DNA of 64,000 nt from an uncultured Dehalococcoidia bacterium (GTDB taxonomy: Bacteria; Chloroflexota; Dehalococcoidia; Lucifugimonadales; Australimonadaceae), in contig OY282355.1 in NCBI GenBank assembly GCA_958295525.1, forward strand, positions 1,339,504 to 1,403,503, written 5' to 3'. Shown here in pieces: positions 45,603-54,819 of the stretch (positions are counted from its first letter, which is position 1; the number at the start of each line of letters is the position of its first letter). Below the pieces are notes generated by a model that ran no database searches, was not told the origin of the DNA, and worked only from the letters and a program-made list of their open reading frames with translations. The position numbers were made by a program, and so were the translations under genes.

Positions 45603-46028
45603 CTAACGCGACGCCCCTGCGCCATCGAGAATGGCCAGCGCTTCCGGCAGATTGCTGATTGTGAAAGCGCCCGGCGCGTTCAACCCGGCAAACAGGCCGC
45701 CCGCCGCCTCCGCCGCCCGCCGGTCGGACTCCGTGGCTCCGATGACGAGGGATTCCCAAGGAGGGACGCCCAGAACCTCACAGGCGCGGAACAGCAAGTC
45801 GGGGGCAGGGCGCGGCTTTGCGACGTCATCGGCCCCTACTAGCACATGGGGGATTATTCCCAACGCCTCCAGCAGAGCCCGCGCCGGAGCCGACGGCCCG
45901 TCCGTAAGCGCAGCGGACGCGACTCCGCGCTCGTCCAGCGCGGCGATGAGTTCCGCCGCGCCCGGCCCTGCCGCCTCGCCGTCCGCCAGCACGCCCTCAA
46001 CGGAGATGAGCGCCGCATTCAACTGCAT
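45603..46028 (-). CDS. HAD-superfamily protein with degenerate motif I
   Basis: 141 aa. A HAD phosphatase-like fold: ALTDGPSAPARALLEALG (motif II region), DDVAKPRPAPDLLFRACEVLGVPP (motif III Lys) and SLVIGATESDRRAAEAAGG (motif IV) are present. The catalytic DxDGT/V motif instead reads SVEGVL near residue 9, so both Asp residues are replaced by Ser and Glu. Hydrolase activity is therefore doubtful. The cap is nearly absent. A TATCCT box on the minus strand ends 8 nt before the ATG. The gene is divergent from the GATC methyltransferase. Confidence 0.7.
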   Translation of the reverse strand: MQLNAALISVEGVLADGEAAGPGAAELIAALDERGVASAALTDGPSAPARALLEALGIIPHVLVGADDVAKPRPAPDLLFRACEVLGVPPWESLVIGATESDRRAAEAAGGLFAGLNAPGAFTISNLPEALAILDGAGASR

Positions 46029-46171
46029 AGACCGGAAGGATACCACCCGCGTCGACCAAGCCGTGGGCGACATGCGCGCCGCGCTCGCCCGCGCACGCTC
46101 AGAGGGGGCCGCCGCCGGCGCTTGGGCGGCGCGGAGCGCGGCGTAGCGCAAGATTAGGCGCCAGCCCCTTG

Positions 46172-46208
46172 TTGACAACTCCCCCCTGATCCGATCAACG
46201 ATCAGGGT
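46172..46208 (+). promoter_or_regulatory. Promoter/operator of the GATC restriction-modification pair with three GATC sites
   Basis: TTGACA (46172-46177) is a consensus -35. CCCTGATC (46184-46191) and GATCAGGG (46200-46207) form an inverted repeat around CGATCAAC, so GATC occurs at 46188, 46193 and 46200. A TANNNT-like AACGAT (46197-46202) ends 6 nt before ATG 46209. If the enzyme methylates GATC, its own promoter carries three target sites, a natural methylation-sensitive switch. Confidence 0.6.
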
Positions 46209-47093
<885 letters not shown>

Positions 47094-47095
47094 CC

Positions 47096-47923
47096 ATGGA
47101 TAAGGGCATAGCGCTGGGGAAACTGCAGGCTTTGGTGGGGCGCGACCTCCGCCAAGTCGCCGAAGAGCATGGCGTAACCGTTTGGGACGGCGGAAAGATG
47201 AACAAGGGCTGGGCAGGCCACGCGGTGGAGCGTTACTTGGGGCTTCCGCTCAATTCGTCGCAGAACCCGAACCTGGGCTCGTGGGAACTGAAGGTCGTGC
47301 CGCTCACCGTGTCGCCGGACGGCGCTTGCGCCGTGAAGGAGACGATGGCCATCACGATGCTCGACCCCAAAGAAGTTTGGGCCAAACCCTTCGAGGAGAG
47401 CCACCTGTTCACGAAACTTCGCAAGATCATCGCCGTGGCGCGGACGCGGGAGGACGCGGCGGAGTCGCGCTCCATCTGCAAGAGCGTTCACGCTTTCGAC
47501 TTGGAGGAGACCGCTCTCTACGCGCAGGTCGCGGACGACTACGAAACTATCCGCCGCGTCGTGAGAACGGACGGCTTTGACGCGCTCACGGGGGGACTCG
47601 GCGTGTACGTGCAACCGCGAACGAAAGGCCCGGGGCGCGGCAGCGTGTCCCGCGCCTTCTACGCGCGAAAGGAGTTCGTCGAGTACATCGCAGGCTTGAA
47701 GGCCAGCCCGCGCTTGGCCAGCCGACTCGCCTCTTCCGATTGTCCGCTGCACGCCGGGCACGAGAACGCCGCCGCGCGCCAACCGCTGGACGAGCGCATG
47801 GCGCGTTTGGCGCGCAATCAATCGGGAGCGGGCAGGCACAAGTGCCCTTACTGCGCCTACGAGCAAGGCTACCGGCAGGCGATAGACGACATCTTGGCGT
47901 CGGCTTCCGAACGGCGGGGATGA
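47096..47923 (+). CDS. MutH/Sau3AI-like restriction endonuclease partner
   Basis: 275 aa. KGWAGHAVERYLGLPL followed by GSWELKVVPL (E64, K66) is the MutH/Sau3AI-type core, and a later TKGPGRGSVSRAFYARK segment fits the DNA-contact loop. Sau3AI and MutH cut at GATC, matching the adjacent methyltransferase. The Asp expected shortly before ELK is absent: the segment reads QNPNLGSWELK, and the nearest Asp is residue 31. The C-terminus has CPLHAGH and HKCPYC, a possible zinc site. Its ATG lies 2 nt after the methyltransferase stop, so translation is coupled. Confidence 0.78.
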   Translation: MDKGIALGKLQALVGRDLRQVAEEHGVTVWDGGKMNKGWAGHAVERYLGLPLNSSQNPNLGSWELKVVPLTVSPDGACAVKETMAITMLDPKEVWAKPFEESHLFTKLRKIIAVARTREDAAESRSICKSVHAFDLEETALYAQVADDYETIRRVVRTDGFDALTGGLGVYVQPRTKGPGRGSVSRAFYARKEFVEYIAGLKASPRLASRLASSDCPLHAGHENAAARQPLDERMARLARNQSGAGRHKCPYCAYEQGYRQAIDDILASASERRG

Positions 47924-47936
47924 ATTCCGCGGATGT

Positions 47937-48809
47937 TTACGCTATGATGCGGTAGCGCCCACCGCCTTCGAACGAGAGGATATTTTTGTTCCGAAGAAAC
48001 TGCAATTGCTGGCGAATTTTCGCCTTTATGTTGCGGTTTCTCGGGTAAAGCGCCGCTAGTTCCACCGCAAACCGCTCATGGAACGCTTGCGCGTTGAACG
48101 ACCGGGAATTCGTTTCCGTCTCTATAATTCGCACGCGAGATAGAATGGCCTCTTCCCAACCCCCGGCCGGAAGCCCTTGCTGATTTTCGAGTTGTTTGAT
48201 TGCTTGATAATCAGCGGCAAGGCCATCGGGAGGTTCGGGGAAAAAGGGAACGGACATAGCTTTGCGCCGCAGTTCTCTGTAGGCGTCAACATATTCCATG
48301 GTCGGCGTGAAGCAGCCAGCGTGCGTAACTGCGGCGTTGAACCTGTTGCCCGCCTGAATGATCACAGGGTCGTTGAGCGTTCCTGATATGACGGCGTTCA
48401 CCTCGAAATTGCGCCACAGCCCGCCTCGCGTCAGGTTGGACGATCCCATCAGCACGCGGGCGCTTCCTTCCGAAGCCGCGCAAACGTAGAGTTTCGGATG
48501 GAAGACGTGGCTTATCGCCAAGCCCCAGTCCGAATAGGCGTAGTGTTTCACGGAATCGGGGTTGCCGTCGGCGAGGCTGAGGATCTCTTCTATGGCCTCG
48601 GGATCGGTGATGCGGAAGTCCAATCCGTAGACGACCTGAATTTCGCCGCCTCTGGAAAGGACGCGCTTCAAAGAGTCCGACAATTTGGCCACGCCCGACC
48701 CCTTGACGAACGCGGTTGCGATGCGAACGTCCGACGCCCATTCCAAACTCTCCAAGAGTTCGTCGCCGGCCGGCCGCGTGGCATTGTCTATGATCCGTAT
48801 CTCCACCAT
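47937..48809 (-). CDS. Phospholipase D-like nuclease-family protein
   Basis: 290 aa. The HKD-type motif is SHVFHPKLYVC followed by VLMGSSNLTRGGLWRNFE, characteristic of PLD-superfamily nucleases and of NgoFVII-type restriction enzymes. The last 90 residues, helical and ending FLRNKNILSFEGGGRYRII, resemble a winged helix. The start at 48809 is chosen because the upstream frame is a hairpin repeat. It converges on the GATC endonuclease gene with a 13-nt gap, which suggests a local defence cluster. Confidence 0.75.
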   Translation of the reverse strand: MVEIRIIDNATRPAGDELLESLEWASDVRIATAFVKGSGVAKLSDSLKRVLSRGGEIQVVYGLDFRITDPEAIEEILSLADGNPDSVKHYAYSDWGLAISHVFHPKLYVCAASEGSARVLMGSSNLTRGGLWRNFEVNAVISGTLNDPVIIQAGNRFNAAVTHAGCFTPTMEYVDAYRELRRKAMSVPFFPEPPDGLAADYQAIKQLENQQGLPAGGWEEAILSRVRIIETETNSRSFNAQAFHERFAVELAALYPRNRNIKAKIRQQLQFLRNKNILSFEGGGRYRIIA

Positions 48810-48849
48810 AACGAGGCACAGAGTACAATTCCGCCGATCCGGCGTCAAG

Positions 48850-48880
48850 GATGCGAGGTTCCCGCCTACGCGGGAATGAC
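48850..48880. repeat. Single hairpin repeat copy
   Basis: One isolated copy (GAGGTTCCCGCCTACGCGGG) just upstream of the PLD-like gene, creating a false N-terminal extension. Confidence 0.75.
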
Positions 48881-49000
48881 AAGGAAGCCCCCCTCCGCGC
48901 TGCGCCATTCGCCCCTTCCGGGTTCGCTCCCTTCCGCGCTAGGCTGACGGGAGACGTCGCCGCGCTATAATCGTGGCGGGCGCAGAGGAGGGACGCAGCA

Positions 49001-49357
49001 ATGATGTCGCCGGACCGGATAGCGATGATGGAGAGGCGGATGAACGAACTCGCGGAGATCTCGCGCCGCTTGGAGGAGCAGGAGGAGCAGGACCGGGAGT
49101 GGCTGATGCGGAGCGAGGCGCGGGCGCATGAGACGCGTATCCGCGAATCCGAATCTCGCATCCTCGAGAGCGAGGCGCGGATTCAGGCGAGCGATAACCG
49201 GATCAAGGCCAGCGACGCGCAGTTGAGCGAGATCAACGCTTGGATGCGGATGCACACGGAGCGCGTGCGCGTCTCGACCGGCGGGTTCCTCTATGCCATC
49301 ATCGCCACGCTGACGGAGATGCAGGCCGACATCGCGCGGATAGACGCGGAGTCGTGA
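49001..49357 (+). CDS. Small coiled-coil protein
   Basis: 118 aa, no family recognised. Residues 10-85 are a long charged coiled coil with a repeated pattern around SESRI, SEARI, SDNRI. A weak hydrophobic segment (FLYAIIATLTEM) follows near residue 95. TATAAT (48966-48971) and GAGGAGGG before tandem ATGs support expression. The stop overlaps the ksgA GTG by 3 nt, so it is cotranscribed with ksgA. The function is unknown. Confidence 0.7.
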   Translation: MMSPDRIAMMERRMNELAEISRRLEEQEEQDREWLMRSEARAHETRIRESESRILESEARIQASDNRIKASDAQLSEINAWMRMHTERVRVSTGGFLYAIIATLTEMQADIARIDAES

Positions 49358-50169
49358 GCGCGGCGCGGCGCGTTGGGGGCGCCTCGCTTCGCAAGCGTCT
49401 GGGACAGCATTTCCTGACCGACCGCAACATTCTCGGCGCGATAGCGGACGCGGCGGAGGCGGGGCCTGCGGACGCCGTGATCGAGGTCGGCCCCGGGCGA
49501 GGGTCGCTCACCGCCGTGCTTGCGGAGCGCGCCGCGCGCGTCGTGGCGATTGAGTTGGACGCGGCGCTCGCCGGCGCTTTGGCGGAATCCGCGCCGCCGA
49601 ACGTCCGCGTCGTGCAGGGAGACGCCCGCGAAGCCGACCCTGCCGCGCTGCTGGAGGGCTGCGCGCCTTACAAGATGCTGGGCAATCTGCCCTACTACGC
49701 CGCGATGCCGATTCTGCGGGCGTTTCTCGAATCCGGCTGTCCGCCGTCGCGGGCGGCGGTTCTCGTTCAACGGGAGGTGGCGGAGCAGATATGCGCGGAG
49801 CCGGGCGCGATGTCGCTGGCCTCGCTGGCCGTGCAACTCTTCGGGAGCGCGCGCATCGTCCGCGTCGTGCGGCCCGGCTCGTTCAACCCTCCGCCGAAGG
49901 TGACGTCGGCGGTCGTGGCGATCACGGCGCGGGGCGCGTTGCCGGACGGAGTGGACGACGCGGCGCGGTTCTTCACGCTGGCGCGGGCAGGGTTCAGCGC
50001 GCCGCGCAAGCAGTTGCGGAACGCGCTCGCCGGCGGGCTGGGGGTCGCGCCCGCCGAGGCGGAGGCGCTGCTGGGCGCGGCGGGCGTCGAGGCGTCGCGG
50101 CGGGCGCAGACGCTCGCGGTCGAGGAGTGGGCGGCGCTCTACCGCGCGTGGCGAGGGGAGGCGCGATGA
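49354..50169 (+). CDS. rsmA: 16S rRNA dimethyladenosine transferase
   Basis: 271 aa (KsgA). It dimethylates A1518 and A1519 of 16S rRNA. RKRLGQHFLTDRNILGAI, EVGPGRGSLTAVLAERA (SAM site) and the catalytic LGNLPYYAAMPIL are present, with SFNPPPKVTSAVV near the C-terminus. GTG overlaps the preceding stop (GTGA). The frame's upstream ATG at 49240 lies inside the coiled-coil gene and is discarded. Confidence 0.95.
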   Translation: MSAARRVGGASLRKRLGQHFLTDRNILGAIADAAEAGPADAVIEVGPGRGSLTAVLAERAARVVAIELDAALAGALAESAPPNVRVVQGDAREADPAALLEGCAPYKMLGNLPYYAAMPILRAFLESGCPPSRAAVLVQREVAEQICAEPGAMSLASLAVQLFGSARIVRVVRPGSFNPPPKVTSAVVAITARGALPDGVDDAARFFTLARAGFSAPRKQLRNALAGGLGVAPAEAEALLGAAGVEASRRAQTLAVEEWAALYRAWRGEAR

Positions 50170-50372
50170 GCGGGGTGACGCTGCGCGACGACGGCGGGGC
50201 GCTGCGGATGGATCCGCCATGCGAGCAGTGCGGCGCGTCGCGGGTGCGGGAGGCGCCGTATTCGGATCGCGGCGCGCTCCTGCTGCCGACGGAGTTGGAC
50301 GCGCTCGCGTGGACGGACTACCTATGCGATTGCGGCGTCGTGCGGCTGCGGATCGGGCGCCGGCGGGAGTAG
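50166..50372 (+). CDS. Small Cys-containing protein downstream of ksgA
   Basis: 68 aa. ATG overlaps the ksgA stop (ATGA), which supports it as a real gene. PCEQCGAS near residue 18 and YLCDCGVVRLR near 53 form two CxxC/CxC pairs spaced as in a small zinc ribbon. No family is recognised. Confidence 0.6.
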   Translation: MSGVTLRDDGGALRMDPPCEQCGASRVREAPYSDRGALLLPTELDALAWTDYLCDCGVVRLRIGRRRE

Positions 50373-50397
50373 GGCGCGCGCCGTCCGGGGGCGAGGG

Positions 50398-50570
50398 GGC
50401 GAGGTTCCCGCCTACGCGGGAATGACGTGGCAGGGGGCGAGGTTCCCGCCTACGCGGGAACGACGGGGCAGGGGCGAGGTTCCCGCCTACGCGGGAACGA
50501 CGGAGCAGGTGGCGAGGTTCCCGCCTACGCGGGAATGACGTGGCAGGGGGCGAGGTTCCCGCGCCTACTG
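50398..50570. repeat. Hairpin repeat cluster 13
   Basis: Four near-identical copies at about 38-bp period (GAGGTTCCCGCCTACGCGGG), between two convergent genes; the last copy runs into the 3' end of the lipoprotein gene. Confidence 0.88.
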
Positions 50571-51599
50571 GCTTGCCGCGCTGTCGCTGTCCGTGAAACT
50601 GGGCACGAGGTCGGCGTGGCGCTCCATGCAGGCGGCGACGGCGGGCGGGAAGGCGCCCGTAGTGAAGGCGCGGTCTAGGTCTTCGGCGCTTGCGGCTTCT
50701 TCCAGGCAGTCGATTAGCGTCTGCGTTTCAGGGTTGTATTGGAGCCAGAGGCCCTTGACTTGCGCGAACGACCCTCTATCGCCGTCCGAATCGCCGAACG
50801 GAGAATCTCCCGGGGGCAGGGCGCCTCCCGCGCCGAAACCTTGAATGGGGTCAATGCCGCAGGCTTGGGCGGCGTCGGCGACGCCCGCCAACCGCTGCAT
50901 CAGTTCGGGCGAGGCTTGCGTCTGGCCGCTCGAGAGCCCTTGCGTCAGGTCGACGAAGACGGCGATGAACTCCTCGACGCCGGTTTCGTCCGCGATGCAG
51001 CGGAGGTCGGAGGGGGCGAAGAAGTCGCCGTCGCCGCCCATGCCGCCGGGCTGGTTCGAGAGCGCCTCGGCCTCTTCGTCCGTGACGCAGAGGAGGAAGC
51101 GGATTGCGAACGCGAGGGCCTCGGGGTCGCTGCTGACGCCTGAGGGGAATTGCCGCGCCGGGTCGTCGGCTTCGGCGTAGAGTCCGCGCAGGCAAGATTC
51201 GCTTTCGCTTGCGAGCCCGCCCACGACCTGCGAAAGCGAGGCCACGCTGATCTCCGCGTACCGCTCGTTCGTCAAGCAATCGAACGGGAATTCCAGCCCG
51301 GCGACGGACGCTGCGGGGCTCTCGAGGAGCCTGTCGTAGGCGGCGTCGCCGACTGCGGCGCGCGCGCATGCTTCTTCGTCGCCGGTGAGCATCGCGAGGA
51401 GGTCGCGGCCGGCGGCCATGCCGTCGTCGGGGACGGGGGTGGGCGTCGCCGTGGGCGCGGGGGTTGGCGAGGGAGTCGGAGTCGGGGTTGGCGTAGGCGT
51501 GGGGCTGGCGCAGGCGGCCGCGAGCGCGGCGAGGAGCAGGGATGCGCCGATGAGCAGGAACAGAGGCTTGAGGGGATTCGTCAGGGCGAGCGGCGGCAT
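50565..51599 (-). CDS. Hypothetical lipoprotein with Pro/Thr linker
   Basis: 344 aa. A hydrophobic segment ending ALAAAC (Cys near 30) gives a lipobox, followed by about 30 residues of Pro/Thr repeat. The mature part is acidic and Cys-containing (FPFDCLTNERYAEISVASL, DLRCIADETG, CLEEAASAED); about six Cys could form disulfides. No known domain. ATG at 51599 directly precedes the signal peptide. The 3' end overlaps the hairpin-repeat cluster, so the last residues may derive from it. Confidence 0.7.
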   Translation of the reverse strand: MPPLALTNPLKPLFLLIGASLLLAALAAACASPTPTPTPTPTPSPTPAPTATPTPVPDDGMAAGRDLLAMLTGDEEACARAAVGDAAYDRLLESPAASVAGLEFPFDCLTNERYAEISVASLSQVVGGLASESESCLRGLYAEADDPARQFPSGVSSDPEALAFAIRFLLCVTDEEAEALSNQPGGMGGDGDFFAPSDLRCIADETGVEEFIAVFVDLTQGLSSGQTQASPELMQRLAGVADAAQACGIDPIQGFGAGGALPPGDSPFGDSDGDRGSFAQVKGLWLQYNPETQTLIDCLEEAASAEDLDRAFTTGAFPPAVAACMERHADLVPSFTDSDSAASQ

Positions 51600-51734
51600 C
51601 GTGCAGTCTCCTTGCGCGTCGAGCGCATTAACACGGTATAGGAGCGCGGGAACGCGGTCAACGAGTTGCGCGCGCCCGTTCGGGGCGCTCCTGCGCGGAA
51701 CGCTCACAGGGACAACGCCGAAGGGCGCTATGAT

Positions 51735-52772
51735 TCAAGCGTTCCAGAGCGCGGGCTGGTTGGCCGCGATTCTGGCGGGAGGCGCGATGCCGAGGTGGTC
51801 GTAGGCGGCGCGGGTGAGCGTTCGTCCGCGGGGCGTGCGGTTCAGGAAGCCCAACTGCATCAGATAGGGCTCGTAGACGTCCATAATCGTGTCGGCCTCT
51901 TCTCCGGCGGACGCGGCGATTGCGTCCAGCCCCGCAGGGCCGCCGTCGTACTTCTCGGCGACCGTTCGCAGGATTCGGTGGTCGACCTCGTCGAGGCCGA
52001 GCGCGTCCACTTCCATAAGGCTGAGCGCGGCGGCGGCGACCTTGCGCGTGACGCGGCCGTCGGCCCGAACTTGGGCGAAGTCGCGCACGCGGCGCAGCAG
52101 GCGGTTCGCCACGCGGGGCGTTCCTCGCGCGCGGCGCGCGACCTCCTCGACGCCGCCCGCGTCGGCCTCCAGCCGCATAATGCGCGCCGAGCGCTCGACG
52201 ATGGCCCGCATCGCCTCTTCGTCGTAGAAGTCGAGTCGGTAGACTGCGCCGAATCTGTCGCGCAGCGGCGCGCTGAGCATCGAGTAGCGCGTCGTCGCTC
52301 CGATGAGCGTGAACGGCTTGACCTCCAGTTTCATGCTTTGCGCCTGCAGCCCTTTGCCCATCACCCACGAGAGCGAGTAGTCCTCCATCGCCGGATAGAG
52401 GATCTCCTCCACGAGTTTGCTGAGGCGGTGGATTTCGTCGATGAAGAGCGCGTCGCCGGCCTTGAGCGAGGTGAGCATCGAGGCGATGTCGCCGGGGCGC
52501 TCGATGGCGGGGCCCGCCGTTTCGCGGATGTTCGCCCCCATTTCGGAAGCGATGATGGCGGCGAGCGTCGTTTTTCCCAATCCGGGCGGGCCGTAGAGGA
52601 GCACGTGGTCGAGGGGCTCGCCGCGCTCGAGGGCGGCGTCCATCGAGATCGTGAGCGTCTCCTTGACGCGCTCCTGCCCGATGTAGTCCGTGAGCCGACG
52701 CGGGCGCAGCCCACCCTCCGAGCCTCGGTCTTCGTCGCGCGGCGCGCCCGATACGATGCGTTCCTTCGCCAT
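51735..52772 (-). CDS. ruvB: Holliday junction branch-migration helicase RuvB
   Basis: 345 aa. RuvB is the AAA+ motor that drives RuvA-bound Holliday junctions. [13 protein letters not shown]-like head ([11 protein letters not shown]), Walker [12 protein letters not shown], Walker [16 protein letters not shown], sensor 1 ATTRYSML and the C-terminal winged helix [22 protein letters not shown] are all present. TAGAAT (minus strand 52780-52785) ends 7 nt before the ATG, a leaderless-type start. ruvA and ruvC are not adjacent. Confidence 0.96.
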   Translation of the reverse strand: MAKERIVSGAPRDEDRGSEGGLRPRRLTDYIGQERVKETLTISMDAALERGEPLDHVLLYGPPGLGKTTLAAIIASEMGANIRETAGPAIERPGDIASMLTSLKAGDALFIDEIHRLSKLVEEILYPAMEDYSLSWVMGKGLQAQSMKLEVKPFTLIGATTRYSMLSAPLRDRFGAVYRLDFYDEEAMRAIVERSARIMRLEADAGGVEEVARRARGTPRVANRLLRRVRDFAQVRADGRVTRKVAAAALSLMEVDALGLDEVDHRILRTVAEKYDGGPAGLDAIAASAGEEADTIMDVYEPYLMQLGFLNRTPRGRTLTRAAYDHLGIAPPARIAANQPALWNA

Positions 52773-52779
52773 TGCGGGG

Positions 52780-52785
52780 ATTCTA
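52780..52785 (-). promoter_or_regulatory. -10 box of ruvB, leaderless-type
   Basis: TAGAAT on the minus strand, 7 nt before ATG 52772, no Shine-Dalgarno between. Confidence 0.5.
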
Positions 52786-52941
52786 TCCGATGGCGCGCCC
52801 TTCCCGCAGTTTCGTCCGGCGCGCGGCGCGACAGCGCCCAGTTGCGCGCTCCGCGTCCGGCGGCGCTATGCTGCTATCGACCCTACAATGCGTTGCGGGG
52901 CAGGGAGACGGCGAAAGCCGCTCCCCGCCGCGAGGAGACCG

Positions 52942-54756
52942 ATGCTGACGGAAGAGGAACGCGCCCAACTCGACGCGGACGAACTTGTCTATGGCAAGCA
53001 TATCCGCAACCGCACGATCTTCACCGGCGACAACCTCGACGTGCTCCGCGGGATGAACGACGATTGCGTTGATCTGATCTACCTCGACCCGCCCTTCAAC
53101 TCCAACGCGGAGTACGAGAATCCGTTCGACAAGGGCGTGAAGTTCCACGACATCTGGTCGTGGAGCAAGGTGAGCCAGGATTGGCTGAACACGATCGCGT
53201 GGAATCAGCCCGCCTTGCACGCCATCATCGCGGCGGCGAGTTTCACGGCGGGCGAGCATATGCAGGCGTACCTCGCCTATATGGTCGTCCGGCTCATTGA
53301 AATGCGCCGCGTGCTGAAAAAAGACACGGGCTCCATCTACCTGCACTGCGACGACAACGCGATGCACTACCTCAAGCCGTGCATGGACTTCATCTTTCAC
53401 GAGCGCAACTACCAGGCGACCATCGTCTGGAAGCGAACGTCCGCCCACAACGACGCGAAGACGTGGGGCAGGGTGACGGACTTCATCCTGCACTACGGCG
53501 CGCCTCCGAAAAATATCAGGAAAGTCCGTGTGGAACTGGAGCGGGGTTATCAGTCGTGGTTCTACCGGTTCGGCAACCCGAAGAATGGTTTCGGCAAGTG
53601 GAGCGAGGGCGACCTCACGGGGCCTATGCACGGCGCGAGCGGCGGCGAGTCCGGCCAGCCGTGGCGCGGCATTGATCCCGTCGCGCGGGCGGGACGATGC
53701 TGGTCCGTGCCCCGCACCGGCGACTACGCCGAATGGGTGGAGCAGAACCTCATCTCCGGCTACACGAGCATCGAGAGCGTGCACGCCCGATTGGACGCGC
53801 TCGACGCCGCAGGGCTTATCCTGCGCCCCGACAAGCCCGACGGCGTCCCGAGACTCAAGCGCTATCTCGCCGGAAGCCGGGGCCGGATTCCCACCAACAA
53901 CTGGGCGGACATACGCCCCGTCCCGCGCAGCGAGGACACGGGCTACCCCACGCAAAAGCCGATCGCGCTCCTGCGGCGCATCATCGCGGCGTCCACCGAC
54001 GAAGGCGACACCGTGCTCGACCCGTTCTGCGGCTGCGCCACCGCCTGCGTCGCGGCGGAGACGATGCTCTCTCCGTCCGGCGCCTACCACGAGCGCCGCA
54101 AATGGATCGGCATCGACGTGTCGGCGGAAGCCTACAGCCAAGTCATCGAACGCTTGGAGAAAACGGCCAAACTGACGGACGAGGCGAACGGGGACGCAAG
54201 TTGGCGGCTTGGCCTCGCGCATCACAAAACGCTCGAATACGAGCCGCTCATCACGGAAACCAAGCGGCGGCGGGGCGTCGAGAAGGTCATTGTTCATCAG
54301 TGGAGCCTCGTCGGCGGGGACGCGCCAGTCCGCTCGGACAACCTCGTCGAGGGGGGGCGGCCCGGCTATCAACGAGACGGCGAGGACGCCTTCGCGCTGC
54401 AAACGAAACTCCATCGCTCGCCGGACGAGCGCATCAAGGCCGCCCGCTACTTTCAGCAGAACGGGCGCTGCGCCGCCGACGGCGAAATCCTGCCGGAGCG
54501 TCACCTCAATATCGAGCACGTCGTGGCGAAGGCCAACGGTGGGCCGGACGTCGACGCGAACATTCAGTTGATGTGTCAAGTGCACAACAGCAAGAAGCGG
54601 GACGGCTCGATGGCGGACTTGGACGCGCGCATGCGGCGTGACAAGGAGACGCCCTGGGCTGACCGCCCCGCCTTCATCGCGCAGGCGGAAGAGTGGTTTC
54701 TGCCTCCGCATCTGCGGAAGCCGCTGCCGCTGCGGGGCATGCCCGGGAGCGAGTAG
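52942..54756 (+). CDS. DNA methyltransferase fused to HNH endonuclease
   Basis: 604 aa. The N-domain is a beta-class methyltransferase: LDPPFNSN near residue 48 (DPPF variant) and LDPFCGCATACVAAE near 360, with TQKPIALL before it. The C-domain is an HNH nuclease: GRCAADGEILPERHLNIEHVV, GGPDVDANIQLMCQVHNSKKR near 520-560. Modification and cleavage functions would thus reside in one chain. Ribosome site CGAGGAG lies 7 nt before ATG 52942. It converges on a paralogous gene 63 nt away. Confidence 0.88.
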   Translation: MLTEEERAQLDADELVYGKHIRNRTIFTGDNLDVLRGMNDDCVDLIYLDPPFNSNAEYENPFDKGVKFHDIWSWSKVSQDWLNTIAWNQPALHAIIAAASFTAGEHMQAYLAYMVVRLIEMRRVLKKDTGSIYLHCDDNAMHYLKPCMDFIFHERNYQATIVWKRTSAHNDAKTWGRVTDFILHYGAPPKNIRKVRVELERGYQSWFYRFGNPKNGFGKWSEGDLTGPMHGASGGESGQPWRGIDPVARAGRCWSVPRTGDYAEWVEQNLISGYTSIESVHARLDALDAAGLILRPDKPDGVPRLKRYLAGSRGRIPTNNWADIRPVPRSEDTGYPTQKPIALLRRIIAASTDEGDTVLDPFCGCATACVAAETMLSPSGAYHERRKWIGIDVSAEAYSQVIERLEKTAKLTDEANGDASWRLGLAHHKTLEYEPLITETKRRRGVEKVIVHQWSLVGGDAPVRSDNLVEGGRPGYQRDGEDAFALQTKLHRSPDERIKAARYFQQNGRCAADGEILPERHLNIEHVVAKANGGPDVDANIQLMCQVHNSKKRDGSMADLDARMRRDKETPWADRPAFIAQAEEWFLPPHLRKPLPLRGMPGSE

Positions 54757-54819
54757 CGCAAGAGGGCACTCGGGATCCCAGGGTAAGAGCATGCGGCAGG
54801 CGAGGGACTGGGCGAGGCG

